Origin: Micropterus salmoides
Lineage: Eukaryota > Chordata > Actinopteri > Centrarchiformes > Centrarchidae
NCBI RefSeq assembly: GCF_014851395.1
Contig: NW_024041262.1
Span: forward strand, 273,001 to 337,000
Length of the DNA stretch: 64,000 nucleotides
Reading direction: 5' to 3'
Position numbers and translations under genes: made by a program. This document shows, piece after piece, positions 13,801-28,800 of the stretch (its first letter is position 1; each line of letters begins with the position of its first letter). Below the pieces are notes generated by a model. The model was given only the letters and a program-made list of their open reading frames with translations, was not told the DNA's origin and did not search any database.

Positions 13801-16800
13801 CAACACAATTTATCAAATTACACAACGGATATACAGTAAAAAAATAAGATTGATTGGATTATACTCACAGGAAGTATAAAACCTGTTACATGCGTAACAC
13901 AGTAATGTCAGGGAAATTACTTTACTTAGATTTAAGTACTGCAGTTGTACATTTGAAATACCTTCCTACCTTTCTGATAGAAAGCCTTCTTGAGGTGGTA
14001 TAAAACATTTCTTCTTATATTCTGATTTTAGTTGTGGACAACTATGACCACATGAATTAAAAAAGTTAAACATTTCACTGCCCAAGTCAGCTATAACACA
14101 AGTCTTGTTCATTAGACTACATGCTGTACAGTATTTGTGGACAGATTTTGTCCCAGGATTTATTATGCATTTCTTCTTCTTCGTTGCATGATTTAGAATA
14201 ATAAGGTGAGAAATGGGTCTATTCTGAGTTCATCCTGCACTGCAGCAGCTAATAAAGTCCATTTAATCCCAAAAACGCTTTTCTTTTAGGCAGGCTGGAG
14301 CAGAAAACAACTCACCTTTCTCAAGTTGTACAGTAATGTCACATGTGTATGAAGGTGGATCAAACAAGCTAATCTTAAATGTCAAAGTAGAGAGGAGCCT
14401 AGTAGGCCTATTTATTTTCATTCATTACACAATATGAATAAGCTATGCAGACAGTTGTAAAGAAAGAACATCTTTTTCTTCTGTTCTCTACTTGTTATAG
14501 TTACACAGTATTAGGGGTGTGGGCTGTATTAAAAGTATCCACTGTTCTCCCATGCTCTAACACACAGTAACGATGAAATGTGTGCTGTTCTCACATTCTT
14601 CTTCTCTATGTACACATAAGCAACAAGGCAGGGAAATATAAAAGGAATTTATTTTATTGTTTGGGTACATTATTGTTCAGTGTACATGCTCACATCTGAA
14701 ACAAACTTTATGTGCTTGATAACTGTCCCACCCCGCAGACATCTACACACCAATACCGATTTATATTCATAGCGGCAAGTGCTATGTAGCTCCACACAGG
14801 GGACACAGGAAGTGACATATAACACCTTCATGCGGCGTCATAACCGCGTAGGAAATTCACAGCCGCACCGGCAGAGCTCGAGAATATGCAAATCGGCTGG
14901 TTCATGCGCGGACGCGCTTACAAGTGCGAGGGCCCGCCCAACGCTGCTTGCAGCTTTAATATTATAACTGTTTTCAGAGCAGCAACAAAAGTAAAGTTTA
15001 CAGCAGCAAAGTAACAATATGAAATCAATCTCTCAGTGGAAACAAATGGAACATGTTAAATCAACTATATTCTCCTGACATCAAAATACTGAGTGAAGTT
15101 TAGAAAGAAGAGCGCAGACAGATCAGTATCAATCCTTCCTCATGTCCTCCTCACCCCTCTGCTGCTGCTGTAGAGAGGAGCTGGTTTCTCTCAACAAGCA
15201 GCTGAGTTTGAGTTGCTAAATTTCAAGGTAAGTAGCATCTCAGCTAATCAGGTTAAAGACAAAGATTTAGCTTGTTTATAACTAGCTATTAGCCGAGCTA
15301 GCACATGTGCTTGTGTAAAACCAAAACACAGCTGCGGTGGATGAAAGGCAGAACAGATTAAAATATCACTTGGTGCACCTACTTGTTTGTACTGATGCAG
15401 TATCAGCCTTTTACTAGTACTAATATTGCTGCACTTACTTACAGTAAAGCATAGTTATGGTCAACTTGTGTAATCTACACTGATCTGCTCCGCTCAGTAT
15501 GTGTAGCTCTGCTGAGAGCCTACAAAATAAAAGCGCAAGAACATTTTTGCAGCAGTACTATATGTCGTGTTTGAGAACTTTTACTTTGAAAAGTTCTGAA
15601 GGAAATTCAAATGAGTCTCTGTCTTGCTTGACACACCTCTGAAAAAGCCGTCAAAAAACGTGAGATTGCGGATTCCCCTGAATGAGAAAAGCAGGAATTT
15701 CCTCTGCCTGGAGATACTGGGGAAATGAAAATAAGTGTCCATACGTTGATGTGGACCAATCTCCGCGATGTACGCTCCTGTATATGCTTAAATGTGCAAT
15801 ACGATCTCTTCACAATCAATTTCTTGAAAAAGGAAGAAAAAAATACTAGCAGCGAGTGAGGACTGTACACACAACCCTCCGAACGGGAGTCCTGTGCATT
15901 ACCATCTGAACTAATCACACACACACAGTAAATGATGGAATATAAATGGTCAATTGACAATGTTCTGGCCCGCCATCTAATGACAGTACTTAGCTGAAGC
16001 ACTTTTGGCAGCGATTACAGCCTCGAGTCTTCTTAGGTATGACACGACCAGCTTTACACACATGAATTTGGACAGGGACTGGACAGCCATTTTCAGGTCT
16101 CCATACAGATCTGGAGGTGGAGAAACACCTCAAAAGAAAAGGGAGGCACTTAGGAGTGTGCATTATCCTGTCAACGATTCGATATCTCGATGCATCACAA
16201 TGCGTGGATGTTCTCAAAGTGCTGTATCAAGGCACATTAATAGAAAGTTAAGTGGAAGGGAAAAGTGTGGAAGAAAAAGGTGCACAAGCAGCAGGGATGA
16301 CCGTAGCCTGGAGAGGATTGTCAGAAAAAGGCCATTCAAATGTGTGGGGGAGCTTCACAAGGAGTGGACTGAGGCTGGAGTTACTGCATCAAGAGCCCCC
16401 ACACACAAACGGGTCCTGGACATGGGCTTCAAATGTCGTATTCCTCTTGTCAAGCCGCTCCTGAACAACAAACAACGTCAGAAGCGTCTTACCTGGGCTA
16501 AAGAAAAAAACAACTGGTCTCTTTGTCAGAGGTCCAAAGTCCTCTTTTCTTATGAGAGCAAATTTTGCATCCCATTTGGAAACCAAGGTCCCAGAGTCTG
16601 GAGGAAGAGAGGAGAGGCACACAATCCAAGATGCTTTAAGTCCAGTGTGAAGTTTCCACAGTCTGTGTTGGTTTGGGGTGCCATGTCATCTGCTGGTGTT
16701 GGTCCACTGTGCTTTAGTCCAGAGTCAGCGCAGCCGTCTACCAGGACATTTTAGAGCACAACAAGCTTTATGGAGATGCGGACTTCATTTTCCAGCAGGA

Positions 16801-19800
16801 CTTGGCACCTGCCCACACTGCCAAAAGTATCAAAACCTGGTTCAATGACCATGGGATTACTGTGCTTGATTGGCCAGCAAACTGGCCTGACCTGAATCCC
16901 ATTGAGAATCTATGGGGCATTGCCAAGAGAAAGATGAAAGACATGAGACCGAACAATGCAGAAGAGCTGAAGGCCGCTATTGAAGCATCCTGGTCTTCCA
17001 TAACACCTCATAACGCCACAGGCTGTAATTCATGCAAAAGGGGGCCAAACCAAGTACTGAGTACATATGCATGATTATACTTTTCAGAGGGCTGACATTT
17101 CTGTATTTAAAATCCTTTTTTTTATTGATTTCATGTAATATTCTAATTATCTGAGATTTTGAATTTGGGGTTTTCATAAGCTGTACGCAATAATCATCGA
17201 AATTATATCAAATAAAGGCTTGAAATATCACTTTGCATGTAATGAGTCTATATAATATATTAGTTTCACCTTTTAAGTTGAATTACTGTAATAAATGAAC
17301 TTTTGCACGATATGCTAATTTTTCAAGTTTCACCTGTATAGGAGAGGGAATTTCTCGGTACCTGATTACGATTATGAGGGCTAGAATGCAATTGTGAAAC
17401 GAAAGATGCATTTTTCTCACTGTGTGAATACTTAGTACTTTTAAAGCAAAGTATTTGTAACAATTTAAGGAAGTAGGTAGTAATGAAATGCAGCAATTTA
17501 ATGTTACTTCATGTAAATTATTTAATAAAATAAAGTTAGTAACATAACATTACTGAGCTCTGCTATTTTAATTTCTGATGCTGCTGTTATTAGTATAGAT
17601 TCAGATAAGGGTTGAACTACGCACTTTCCAATGTTCTAGCCACACTATGTTCACTTCGCCTAATTATATCAGTTTTCTTTTTTTGTCTCATGTATCTACA
17701 TGTTTGTGTCTTGTCTTGAAAGTTGATTACTGTAATCTTGTACTGAGCACCAAGGTCAGTGAGAAACAGCATTTCCTTCATTTATGTACTCGTTGTACAC
17801 GTGGATGAATGAGAACAAACGAACTTGAACTAGCAGCCAAAAAACCATCTTGCTCAGCTTCCAGATCGCAGTCTGAAGACAAGACGTTAGCTAGCGTTAA
17901 CCACCTTCACTTTTCCAGCAGTTGAAAAACAACAGACTTTAATTCACAGACACACTGTGACCTACACTGTACATTTACTACCAGACTGAAACCTAGCGCT
18001 CATATTTTCCTCTGCTCCGCTCACTCTCCACCACTTACTGACCAGTACATGTCCTTTGAAGAATGAGAGGACGCTAGCTAAGCGCTATCATGCTGCACAG
18101 TGTGCATGTGAAAATCATTAATGTTAGTTGCGCATTGATTTTACTGATCATGTGAAAGTTTAGTAGCTACTGGCTGGTCTGAGCTTCGATGCTGGAAGCT
18201 GCCATTTTATTGCCAATTAGTGATCAGCTGATTGTCTCACCAATGTAACCGACAAATCCAAAACGGAGTGCTGGAGAGAGAGTCACTACATGAAATTAAT
18301 CCAACTACATATTTTACACCACAAGCCAAAACCAGCGCTGGAGAATAAACCAATCCAACTAACCTTACATGATTTTTCTACCAGGGCAACGTCTCGCTAA
18401 CGTACCCGGCAAAGCCAACCCACAGGCTGGAGAATAATTAGGCAACATGAAATTAATGCAACTACATATTTCACACCACTGACAGGGGAAACAGCTCGTC
18501 TCTCTGTGATTATAGCCAGCTTATAGCTAAAGCTATCAGACAACAGCTTTCATTTGCATCGCTAAATTAATTAGCGATGTTAATTACCTGTCCAGCAGAA
18601 AACAGACAACTTCAGCACCACTTTCAAAAGTTCTGTCCCATATTAAAGCATCCGTGATTTCTGCCATCAGCTGTTTGTTTATGTCCAGACTCCACTGGCT
18701 TCATGGTATAAAGATCCACAGGCTGTCGGCTCTCGTGCTAAATAACGTGTGTGCTCGTTCATTTGTCAAAATGTCACTTCTCTTTTTACTTCTAATAAAC
18801 CAGAAGACTACTCAGAGAATATATATATATATTATTATTATTATTCCTCTTCTTCTTCTATGTATTATGTATGTATGTATTCAATGTAGTGATGGTGTCT
18901 ACACTGCTGGAATTATACAAGCAGAAGAAGAATGCTATGATGACCAAACACGCTCTGTAGTGCTGTTTGTCCGTTGTTGGCTATTGTAGAAACAATACAG
19001 CGACCTCCATATCCATGTAGATAAAAATGGCTCATTCTAAGGTAATAAAAACATAATGGTTCATTATGTAAGGTCTTTATACACCACTGAAAACATAGTT
19101 ATGGATATTATATCGCATTTCTGTCAATAGATCCTCAGAAATATTACACACTGAACTTTTAAAAGATATAAAAGATTTATAGCATGAGGCTGAAACATAA
19201 AATGTGAATAAAGGGAAGATCTGAACACTTTCTACAGTGGGGAGAACAAGTATTTGATACACTGCTGATTTTGCAGGTTTTCCTACTTACAAAGCATGTA
19301 GAGGTCTGTAATTTTTATCATAGGTACACTTCAACTGTGAGAGATGGAATCTAAAACACAAATCCAGAAAATCACACTGTATGATTTTTAAATAATTAAT
19401 TTGCATTTTATTGCATGACATAAGTATTTGATCACCTACCAACCAGTAAGAATTCCGGCTCTCACAGACCTGTTAGTTCTTCTTTCAGAAGCCCTCCTGT
19501 TCTCCACTCATTACCTGTATTAACTGCACCTGTTTGAACTCATTACCTGTATAAAAGACACCTGTCCACACACTCAGTCAAACAGACTCCAACTTCTCCA
19601 CAATGGCCAAGACCAGAGAGCTGTGTAACGATCAGGGATAAAATTGTAGACCTGCACAAGGCTGGGATGGGCTACAGGACAATAGGCAAGCAGCTTGGTG
19701 AGAAGGCAACAATTGTTGGCGCAATTATTAGAAAATGGAAGAAGTTCAAGATGACGGTCAATCTCCCTCGGTCTGGGGCTCCATGCAAGATCTCACCTCA

Positions 19801-22800
19801 TGGTGCATCAATGATCATGAGGAAGGTGAGGGATCAGCCCAGACCTACAACGGCAGGACCTGGTCAATGACCTGAAGAGAGCTGGGACCACAGTCTCAAA
19901 GAAAACCATTAGTAACACACTACGCCGTCATGGATTAAAATCCTGGAGTCCCCCTGCTCAAGCCAGTGCATGTCCAGGCCCGTCTGAAGTTTGCCAATGA
20001 CCATCTGGATGATCCAGAGGAGGAATGGGAGAAGGTCATGTGGTCTGATGAGACAAAAATAGAGCTTTATGGTCTAAACTCCACTCGCCGTGTTTGGAGG
20101 AAGAAGAAGGGTGAGTACAACCCCAAGAACACCATCCCAACCGTGAAGCATGGAGGTGGAAACATCATTCTTTAGGGACAACTTTACTGCAAAGGGGACA
20201 GGATGACTGCACCATATTGAGGGAAGGATGGATGGGGCCATGTATCACGTGATCTTGGCCAACAACCTGCTTCCTTCAGTAAGAGCATTGAAGATGGGTC
20301 GTGGCTGGGTCTTCCAGCATGACAACGACCCGAAACACACAGTAAGGGCTGTGTCTCTCACAGTTTAAGTGTACCTATTTATCATAGGTACACTTAAACT
20401 GTAGTGTATCTATATAAAGGTCTGTAATTTACAGACCTGTAGGAAAACCTGCAAAATCAGGAGTGTATCAAATACTTTTTCTCCCCACTGTATATGAACT
20501 GTGTCTCTGTGACAAACACTGAAACCCTTCCGGCTCTCGTTTTTAGTTGCTGTGGGTTAGTAGTAGAAAGTGTGGGATGCGTGTGAGCAGTTGTTGGTAA
20601 AGAATGTGTGTGTGAAGCGAGCATGGAGTCTCACCATCTGATCTGCAAGCAGCAGGACCGTCTTTAGGCTGAACTTGCGAGAGCAAAAGTTGAAGAGATC
20701 TTCCAGGCTGGGCCCCAGCAGCTCCATAACCATCACATTGTAGTCACCTTCTGCTCCACACCACTTTATTGTTGGAATACCCACTGCAAAAACATGGGAG
20801 TAAACACAATTACAATGTTAAATAGGGATGGGTATCCCTTGGATTTGATTGATACTACTACTCTTAACAATACTCCTTATTGGTTTGGTTCTTTATCGAT
20901 ACTCTTGTTGTTGGTTCTCTAAAAATGATTAAAAAAAAAAGAATAAATTCCCAACAGGTATCAGTATCAGTCCTTCCTTGTGGCTTTTTATGTGGTTTTA
21001 AGGTTTTATTGCAACGAACTGTCATCGCAACATAGCTGTCATCAACTCAAGTAATCTTAGGCTACGTTCAGACTGCAGGCCATAACGCTCAATTTTTTTC
21101 CCCAGATACGATTTTTTTTGACAGTTCACATTACTGTTTAAATGTGGCCCATATCAGACTCCTGTGTGAACTGTCCGCGGCCTAAAAGTGACCCGCATTC
21201 GCAGAAGAATAACACAATGTCACACGCAGCACGCTGTTTCAGGCTACGAAGGAAGCAAGGAGCGACAGAGGTTAGCTCCGGTTAGCTCGCGGGAGACTCA
21301 CGTTTTTCGTTGTCCTCTAACGGGTCACATTTCTCCCAAATTATGACAAGTGTTCACAACTTTGTGTTTGTTTCATTACGGTTTCTGGCGCTGTACAACG
21401 CATCTGCCCCACAACTACCTCCCTCTCTCCCCTACTGTGTCCGCTCAAACAAGTAGCATGCACGTAACTCAGAAGACAGCCCCGGTCCGGTGGATTTCAG
21501 GTATAAGAAAGGGAATTTGTGAGCAGATGATAGCGAGGTAGAGGGCCACATGTTTGATAAAGACTTTGTGGAGCTTTTTCGTAGTGGCTCCGTCTACAGC
21601 AGAACAGATGCTCTACAGTGACGTCAAAGTCGCATCAAATGCAACCTGAGTGTCCAGACTGAGGTCGCATTTAAGAAGATCCGATCTGTATCGGATTTGG
21701 ACCACATATGGAAGTGGCCCAATTCCGAACTGGAAAAGATCAGATTGCATGTGACCTGGTCTGTTCACACGGTCATAAAAAGATCAGATCTGAGTCACAT
21801 ATGGGCAAAAAAAATCTGATTTAGGTCACATTGGCCTGAAAGTAGCTTTAGAGTCTTCACTTGACCTTATTCACTGTCTCCATCGCAGCCTTTCTGCTGT
21901 CTGTTGACATCTAACAACAAATTTTGTGTATTCTAGAGAAAAAAATGTTGCCTATTACTCGATTAACATACCAGTTTATCCAGTATAAATATCAAAAACA
22001 TGTCTAATCAATAAATCAATATTTTATTCAATCATCCTGATGAAGCACATTCCAATTTCCACGTCACTGATATGTTGTGATAATAACAATAACAGACATT
22101 AATTAGGCTACTTTACTTCAAAGTTTAAATGTTTCTGACATGGATTTATTTAACTATTGATTAATGCAGTACGATAATCATATACATTTCTGCATCAGTT
22201 AGGGGCAAACAAAACAACTGAAACGATTATGACAGTGCGGACAGTCACAGATCGTCTGTAATGTTAAATGCAGCTGTTTTTGTCGCTCAGACGTGGCTGT
22301 TAAACAGAAAATATAAAAACGGCCGAAAGTTAGATGACACACGGTATAACGTTATGTTATCATGACAGCAGCGGGGCAGAAATTACTTTTAACATGGAGG
22401 CGATGAAGAAATACTTAGAAAATATGTTTTACGTGTCCTCGTGCTGATAATGTGCCGTGCTTGTGTGGAGACAGAAAGTAAACACGATTTGCTGTCAGTG
22501 CTCCAGGATACTGGATGTTATTGTCGTTTACCGATACTCAGGTAGCTGAGTTGTAAAGAAGAAAACGAAAGACACCAGACAATACAGTTGAGCTGAAGCC
22601 GCGATTTATAGTTTTTTTTTTTTTTTAAAACCTGTCCTGCCCAGCAGCCTGGTATAGAGTATGATGAGCTGGATACCATATTGTGCCAGACAGATTTTAC
22701 TTTAACAGGAGTGTATTAATATACTCCTTTGTCTGTTTTATTATTTATTTAATTAGGTATTGATTTGTCACCGGGCCGGACAGGGGGGCAGACGTGGGGA

Positions 22801-25800
22801 TGGGGGGGCACAAACAGACAGCACAGAGAAAGACCTGCAAGAGAAGGGGGATGGAAGGTGGAGATAACAGGGAATAGGAGAGGGAAACACCAATTGCAGA
22901 AAGCAACGAAACCTGCAATAGAACAGAGAGGGGGGCTTGGGGAGGAGAAAAAACAACAACAAACAAACAATAAAAATAATAGTAAAAGACAACCACCCGA
23001 ACAGCAGCAATAACTAAGAGAAAACAAGAAACAGTCACGCACACTAAATAGGCAACACAGCACAGCAACGAGAGCTGGAATAATAACAATTAATTTAAAT
23101 AAGTAACTGAAAGAAAAGCATCTGGAATAATTCTACCAGGGACAACCTAAATTTGTTTGTGTCTATGTGTGAGACTGTGTGTGTGTGTCTGTGTGCGTGT
23201 GGGTGAATGTGTCTATATGTGTGTACATGTGTGTGCGCATAAGCCTGTTATAGAATGTATTTATTAGTGCGAGTGGGACGCCACGACTGTGCCACACCGA
23301 CCCCAGCAACAGGCAGGCAAGAACCCCAGTAGCCAATAGGGGTGGGGGAAAGAAAAAATAAATAAATAAAATAAAGTAGTATAATCACTCCCAGATGTAC
23401 CACGATGCAAGCGCGGAAGACCCCGACCCAACCAACAGATGCCCAAAAAACAAAAAAAACGACCATCCAAATGCCAGTTGACAATGCAATGCTGACAGAA
23501 CGCAAGGAGGTGTAACCCGTGGAAGAGCGCGCACACAATATAGACCAGTGCCCCCCCCCCCCACCCAGTACCCCACCGCCGCACAGCGAACAACGCCCAA
23601 ATGCCACGCAATCATCTACATCAATGCACAAGTGATGAGCAAGCACGCCGACACCCAATGCCCAGCAGCCCCCGGCGATTCCCGCGTGTGAGGCCGGGCA
23701 AATGAGAAAGAGTGAGCGGCAGATCACGACAGCAAAAGCCAGCGGAGAGAAACACCAGCAGCAAGTCCCAGCCCGGCAGCAAACACGCCGCGTAGGTCAC
23801 TGTGCACCTGCCAATAAAAGTCCGCCGTCCCCCCAACCGCCGGAAACACTAAGGCCACCCACGCCAGCCGACATCCCCCATGCACAGCACGCCCCCAGGC
23901 TGCCGTGCAACACCAGCCAAACCAGCAACAAGGCAGAATCAACTAGCTCAGCTGCATGCCACCACCAAAACCACCCACCCACCTGTCAAGGGCCGAGAAC
24001 TCCAGGCACAAGCCCAGAATAAACCGGAGCACAGCCCTGCCCCGCACCCACACTGCACATCCCGAAAAACTAACTTTATACTTCAGTATCCAGAGGGGTC
24101 CAACAATGAAGCAAACCAGGGACGCAAACTGGTCCCTCCTAGCCAACCAGGAAATGCCTCCCCCCGGACTCCAATGCACAAACTAAACGACCAGTAACCA
24201 TCCAGAGACCCTGCACAGGGAAGGAGAAAAAAAAACAAAAAAAACAATAAACACAATGCATCAAGATGCATCGTTTATCGCCCCATAATCCCACTGCAGC
24301 CCTCAAAACCGCAACCGGATCGACCCACACAGCGCTCAGAGACCCCCACCCCTAGTAGCTAGGGCACCCTGCCACCCCCCAAAGCGCAAAGGACCCCAGA
24401 CCGCATGTCCCGGGGGAAGCTGCGCCCCGCCCCGAGGAGGAACAGCAGAAAGCCGTGCTGGGAAGCTCCCCGCCGCCAGGGAGCGATTACGCAGGAGAAC
24501 CAGGCCAACAGTCCCCCAGCCCAGCCAGAGGCATCCTTCCCCAGAGTCCAGGCAGAGCCAGCAGCCCCCGAGCTCCGTAAACCCGAGGCCGGTCTCATCT
24601 CCGGACGGGGACCCAGCCCCCCAGTCAACCACCCCCAAGGAGGAGCACCAAAACCCACCCCGACAACACCGGCCATGTGCCCCAGAGACTCCCAAATGCC
24701 CCCACTGTGAGAGAGCTGGCAGGGGGAAGCAGCGGGAGCCCCACCCCTGCCGAAGAGGACCCAGGCGAGGAGAGCAGACAATGGGTCCCCAGGCCCAGGG
24801 ACACACCACCTGCCCAGAAATGAGCAGCCAGAAGCCAGAGTCCCCAGACCCCTAGGTCCAGAGCGGGCCCCCACGCCAGGGGACACAAGGCCAATGAGAA
24901 TCCCCCCACTCCTTCAACCCCTCTGCCTGCCTCTATAAATGTATCGTTTTGTGTTGGATGCATGTCATGGATTGTGAAGTGGAGTAAAGGTAAGGTGTGC
25001 GGTAACTAAGCTGCAGTTAAAATTGGAGGGCAGTTGTGGCACAGGCACCCCACAACTGTCAGGTAGTGGAGCCTCCCATCGTGCCCCACCCACCCCACAA
25101 GCCCTCTGTGTCTAATGTGTAATTAAAATTGAGGGGCGGCCAGTGGGGGAGGAAGAAGGGCGAGGCTGCAATAAAGAAGCCCCATCCACCAAATGCCCTG
25201 CAGCCTCCCCGCCCCCCTAGAGTCCTAAGGGTGAATGTAGTGAGACATGACCAAAGGGGGGAAGGTGAAGGAGGTCATAGGGAGGCTAGAATGGTCCTCC
25301 CCACTGGGACCAGATTCCTGACTGGCCCCATCATTCACCCCCTAAGCAGGAGGACGCCAGGTCCCTCCAGCCCAGGGCTTATAGCAAGAGCCCCTCTAGT
25401 ACCAGCAGCACCCCAGAGTCAGTGACAACCCCGCCCAGCCCCAGGACGGGTCCAGAGGCGCCCAGCCCCCCCCAGCACACAGACCTGCCCCCAAACCCCG
25501 ACTGGCACACAAGCCAATCACGACCTACAGGTGAGCCAACCAACACTACCCCGCTACCAATCTAACTAACGCCACACAACAGCCAAGTAATGCGACTTTT
25601 GAACAGGTGTACATTGCCATATAGCATGCATGTAACTATCAGATATGTTACCTGAGCAGTTCTGGCAGATGTTTGACTGCACAAGACCCATTCTGAACAT
25701 CCTTTGTCCAGTACAGTGTGTTCTATGGAGAGTTTTATATTGTATGGGTTGTAGATTGGGATTTGTAGTCATTCTAAAGGTATTTAAACATCTGCATAAA

Positions 25801-28800
25801 GAAGTTTTGGTCTGGACTAATGGATAGATCTGTCTCCCACTTTAAGAATGGGAGAGAGATTGAACTGTGTTTTTAACAGCAACATGTATACTTTTGATAA
25901 CAGTTTTGGAGGCGAGAGTTTAAGAAAGTCTGTTATCATTGGAGGTAGATCTAAGTCCATTATTTTATCCTTAAATCCAGCATGAATTATGGATTTAAAC
26001 TGCTGAACTCTATTATGGCTAATTCCATATTGTGCCACTAGATCTTGGAATGGAATAAAGTTACTGCCTTGCATTACATGCTCTAGATGTCTTATCCCTT
26101 TGTCATACCACAGTGGGGACTATAGTGTTTTCTTATTTTGCAGGATGTCAGGATTATTCGAGATTGGAGTAAATCTGCATGGGATAGGTGAAGACCCAGA
26201 TATTTTGAGAAATTCCCACCAAGCTGCCAGGGAAGTGCTTATGTTAATGCTTTTAAAGCAGGTATTACGTTTGATGCTGGAACTGATGAATGGCATATCG
26301 GAAATTTTAATTTCCTTACAGAATGTTTGTTCTATGTCCATCCATGAGTGGTCCAGGGGGCTCTGATTGATCCATTGTGAGATATATTGTAGTCTATTGG
26401 ACAGGAAGTAATGATAAAATTTTTTGCAGAGTTTTTAAACTGATTTGTGGGGGTTTATTTTTCCACAAAATTTTTTTGAGATGTTTGAGTCCAGTGATTC
26501 AAACCAGACAGCAGAGGGTTTGGTGGGTAACATTGAAAACAGGTAATCGATTTTAGGTAGGACCATCATTTTTATGGTGGAGACTCTTCCCATGAGTGAT
26601 ACGATGTCCTTTGTACAAGGTCATCCTCTATTGGTTTAAGTAAAGTCGTGTAGTTTAGCCATGTCAGTTCTGACAGCCTGGAGGAAATATTGACACCCAG
26701 ATATTTAATATTCCCAGACTTTAGCGTTGTGGTAGATGTACTCTGGAAATCACACTTCTCACACAGGTAAAACTATGGATTTACTCCAGTTAATGGAGTA
26801 GTCTGAGATGGATGTGATTGAAGTGTCATTGTCTCAGAAAGAGAAGTTTGTGAGTTTAGGAGGAAAAGTATCGGTGTGGCACATCATCTGCATAAAGGCT
26901 TATCTTGTGGTGTATATTTTCTGTTTGAATTCCTTTAATATTATTATTTTGTCTGATAGTAGCTGCTAGCGGTTCTATAAAAATAGCAAATGGCGAGGGA
27001 GAGAATGGGCAACCCCGCCTGGTACCCCTCTGGAGACTAAAGCATGGAGAAGTACAATCGTTTGTTCTGACAGAAGCTGTTGGGGAACTGTATAAGATTT
27101 TAATCTAATCTATGAAAGAGTTTCCAAATCCAAATTTATATAAAGTAGCAAATAGAAATTTCCAATTTACTCTGTCAAATGCTTTCTCTGCATCTAAAGA
27201 AACAACTGTAGCTGTAACTTTCCAGGTTATGAATAGTGGCATAGTCTATTACATTAAGTAGCCTGCGTGTATTGTTGGTGGAGTGCCTGCCCTTAATAAA
27301 TCCTATTTGGTCAGAGTTTATTATACCTTCTCTAGCCTTCTTGCTAGGGTTTTGCAGATGATTTTAAGATCTGCGTTAATAAGTGATATTGGGCGATAAT
27401 TGGATGGGAGTGTGGGATCTTTGTCTGGTTTAAGGAGCAGGCTGATATTAGCAGAGTTCATTGTTGGAGGCAACATGCAAGTACCCCTAATTTGCATAAC
27501 CATCCTATAGAAGGTGGGCACAAGTATTTCCCAGAATTCCTTGTAGAATTCAGCCGGAAAACCATGTGGCCCAGGGGCTTTATTATTTGGCATATGTAAG
27601 AGAGCTTCCTGGAGTTCAGCCATTGAAACAGGTGAATCCAAAGCCCTGATCTGTTCATCATCTAACCTTGGCAAATCTATATTGTTCAGAAATGCATCGA
27701 TGTTAGAGCTAGATGGATCAATTTGTGATGTATATAAGTTTCTATAATAATCTCTGAATGCATTGTGAATTTCTTCTGGGTTATAAGTCAGATTCCCAGC
27801 TAAGCCCTTTAAGGAGGAAATTGTTATTTTTTTCTTTATTCAATTTCAATTGGATGGCTAAGAATCTGCTAGATTTACTGCCATGTTCAAAGTTCTCCAA
27901 GCGTAGTCTTTGCAACTGAAATTGGTTCTTTTTATTAATAATTTCATTTAATTCAAGTTTTGTGATTTATACTTCTTCATTGAATCTACGCCGTAGCCTG
28001 ATGTGCACCTCCTCAAAAATGTAACTACATGTTGAGGTTACCCATACCGTAAGAACTATGATTGGTCGGCTGGGTAGCCTCGCAATGCCTCAGAGCCGAC
28101 AGGAAGCGCCCCGTGCATAAAATTATAGCTGCTAAACCAGCGGCTGTAACACGGTGGATAACAACCCAAGCGAAATGACTCGTTTCACTATCAGAACAAG
28201 ATCCATTGCGGTCGATAACATTTGAAAAGTCGCATGAAGGGCTGGACAATAAAAACATAATAATTATCGTGATATAATGTTTTTCAACAACAATATAACA
28301 AATGTTCTATAAATATTCAATAAATGTTTGACTTTATTCACTTAAAATCATACATAAATTAGATGGGGGTTTTTTGAGGAAAAGGGACTGAAAAAGCTTT
28401 TACTTAATTTTACTCAATGCATAAAGATTTTATCTTTATTGTTTTGAAAGTTCTACCTCAGAGTTGTGAAGTGATCCACTGTTTCGCCGTAAGTGTTGAC
28501 CATAAAGAAGAGTTTAAACCACAATTAACCATGAGGTTTCTTCAACTCTCACTCAGGAGCAAATCAGCCTTTAAACTCGAAAGAAATAACAATTTGATAC
28601 GTATTGTGATAATTATCGATATCAAAACATATGAAACTTTTTATTGTGATAACATTTTTGGCCATATCGTCCAACCCTAGCTACACGTATATAATTTTAT
28701 CCCCATTCAAGTAAGCAGATGGCTAAACCGGAAGTTAGTCTGCTCGGCTGGCAAAAGTCACAGTGGACGCTGTAGCGCTACCGCCGACTAGCGTTTGGCA

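Larger units (their letters stand above)
22740..28018 (-). mobile_element. L1-like LINE, 5'-truncated (~5.3 kb)
   Basis: On the minus strand, ORF2 coding remnants (28018-25566) are followed by about 2.8 kb of G/T-rich (C/A-rich on plus) non-coding sequence, taken as its 3' region, ending in AATTAAATAAATAATAAAA near 22740. The 5' end, including endonuclease and ORF1, is absent, as usual for truncated insertions. It lies in csnk1d intron 2 in the same orientation as the gene. The 3' boundary is inferred. Confidence 0.75.

Noticed and set aside
24336..24963. Overlapping 100-175-codon frames on both strands in the C-rich tract
   Set aside because: All phases are open because of base composition. 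No domain, no splice signals and Pro/Gly/Trp-biased translations.
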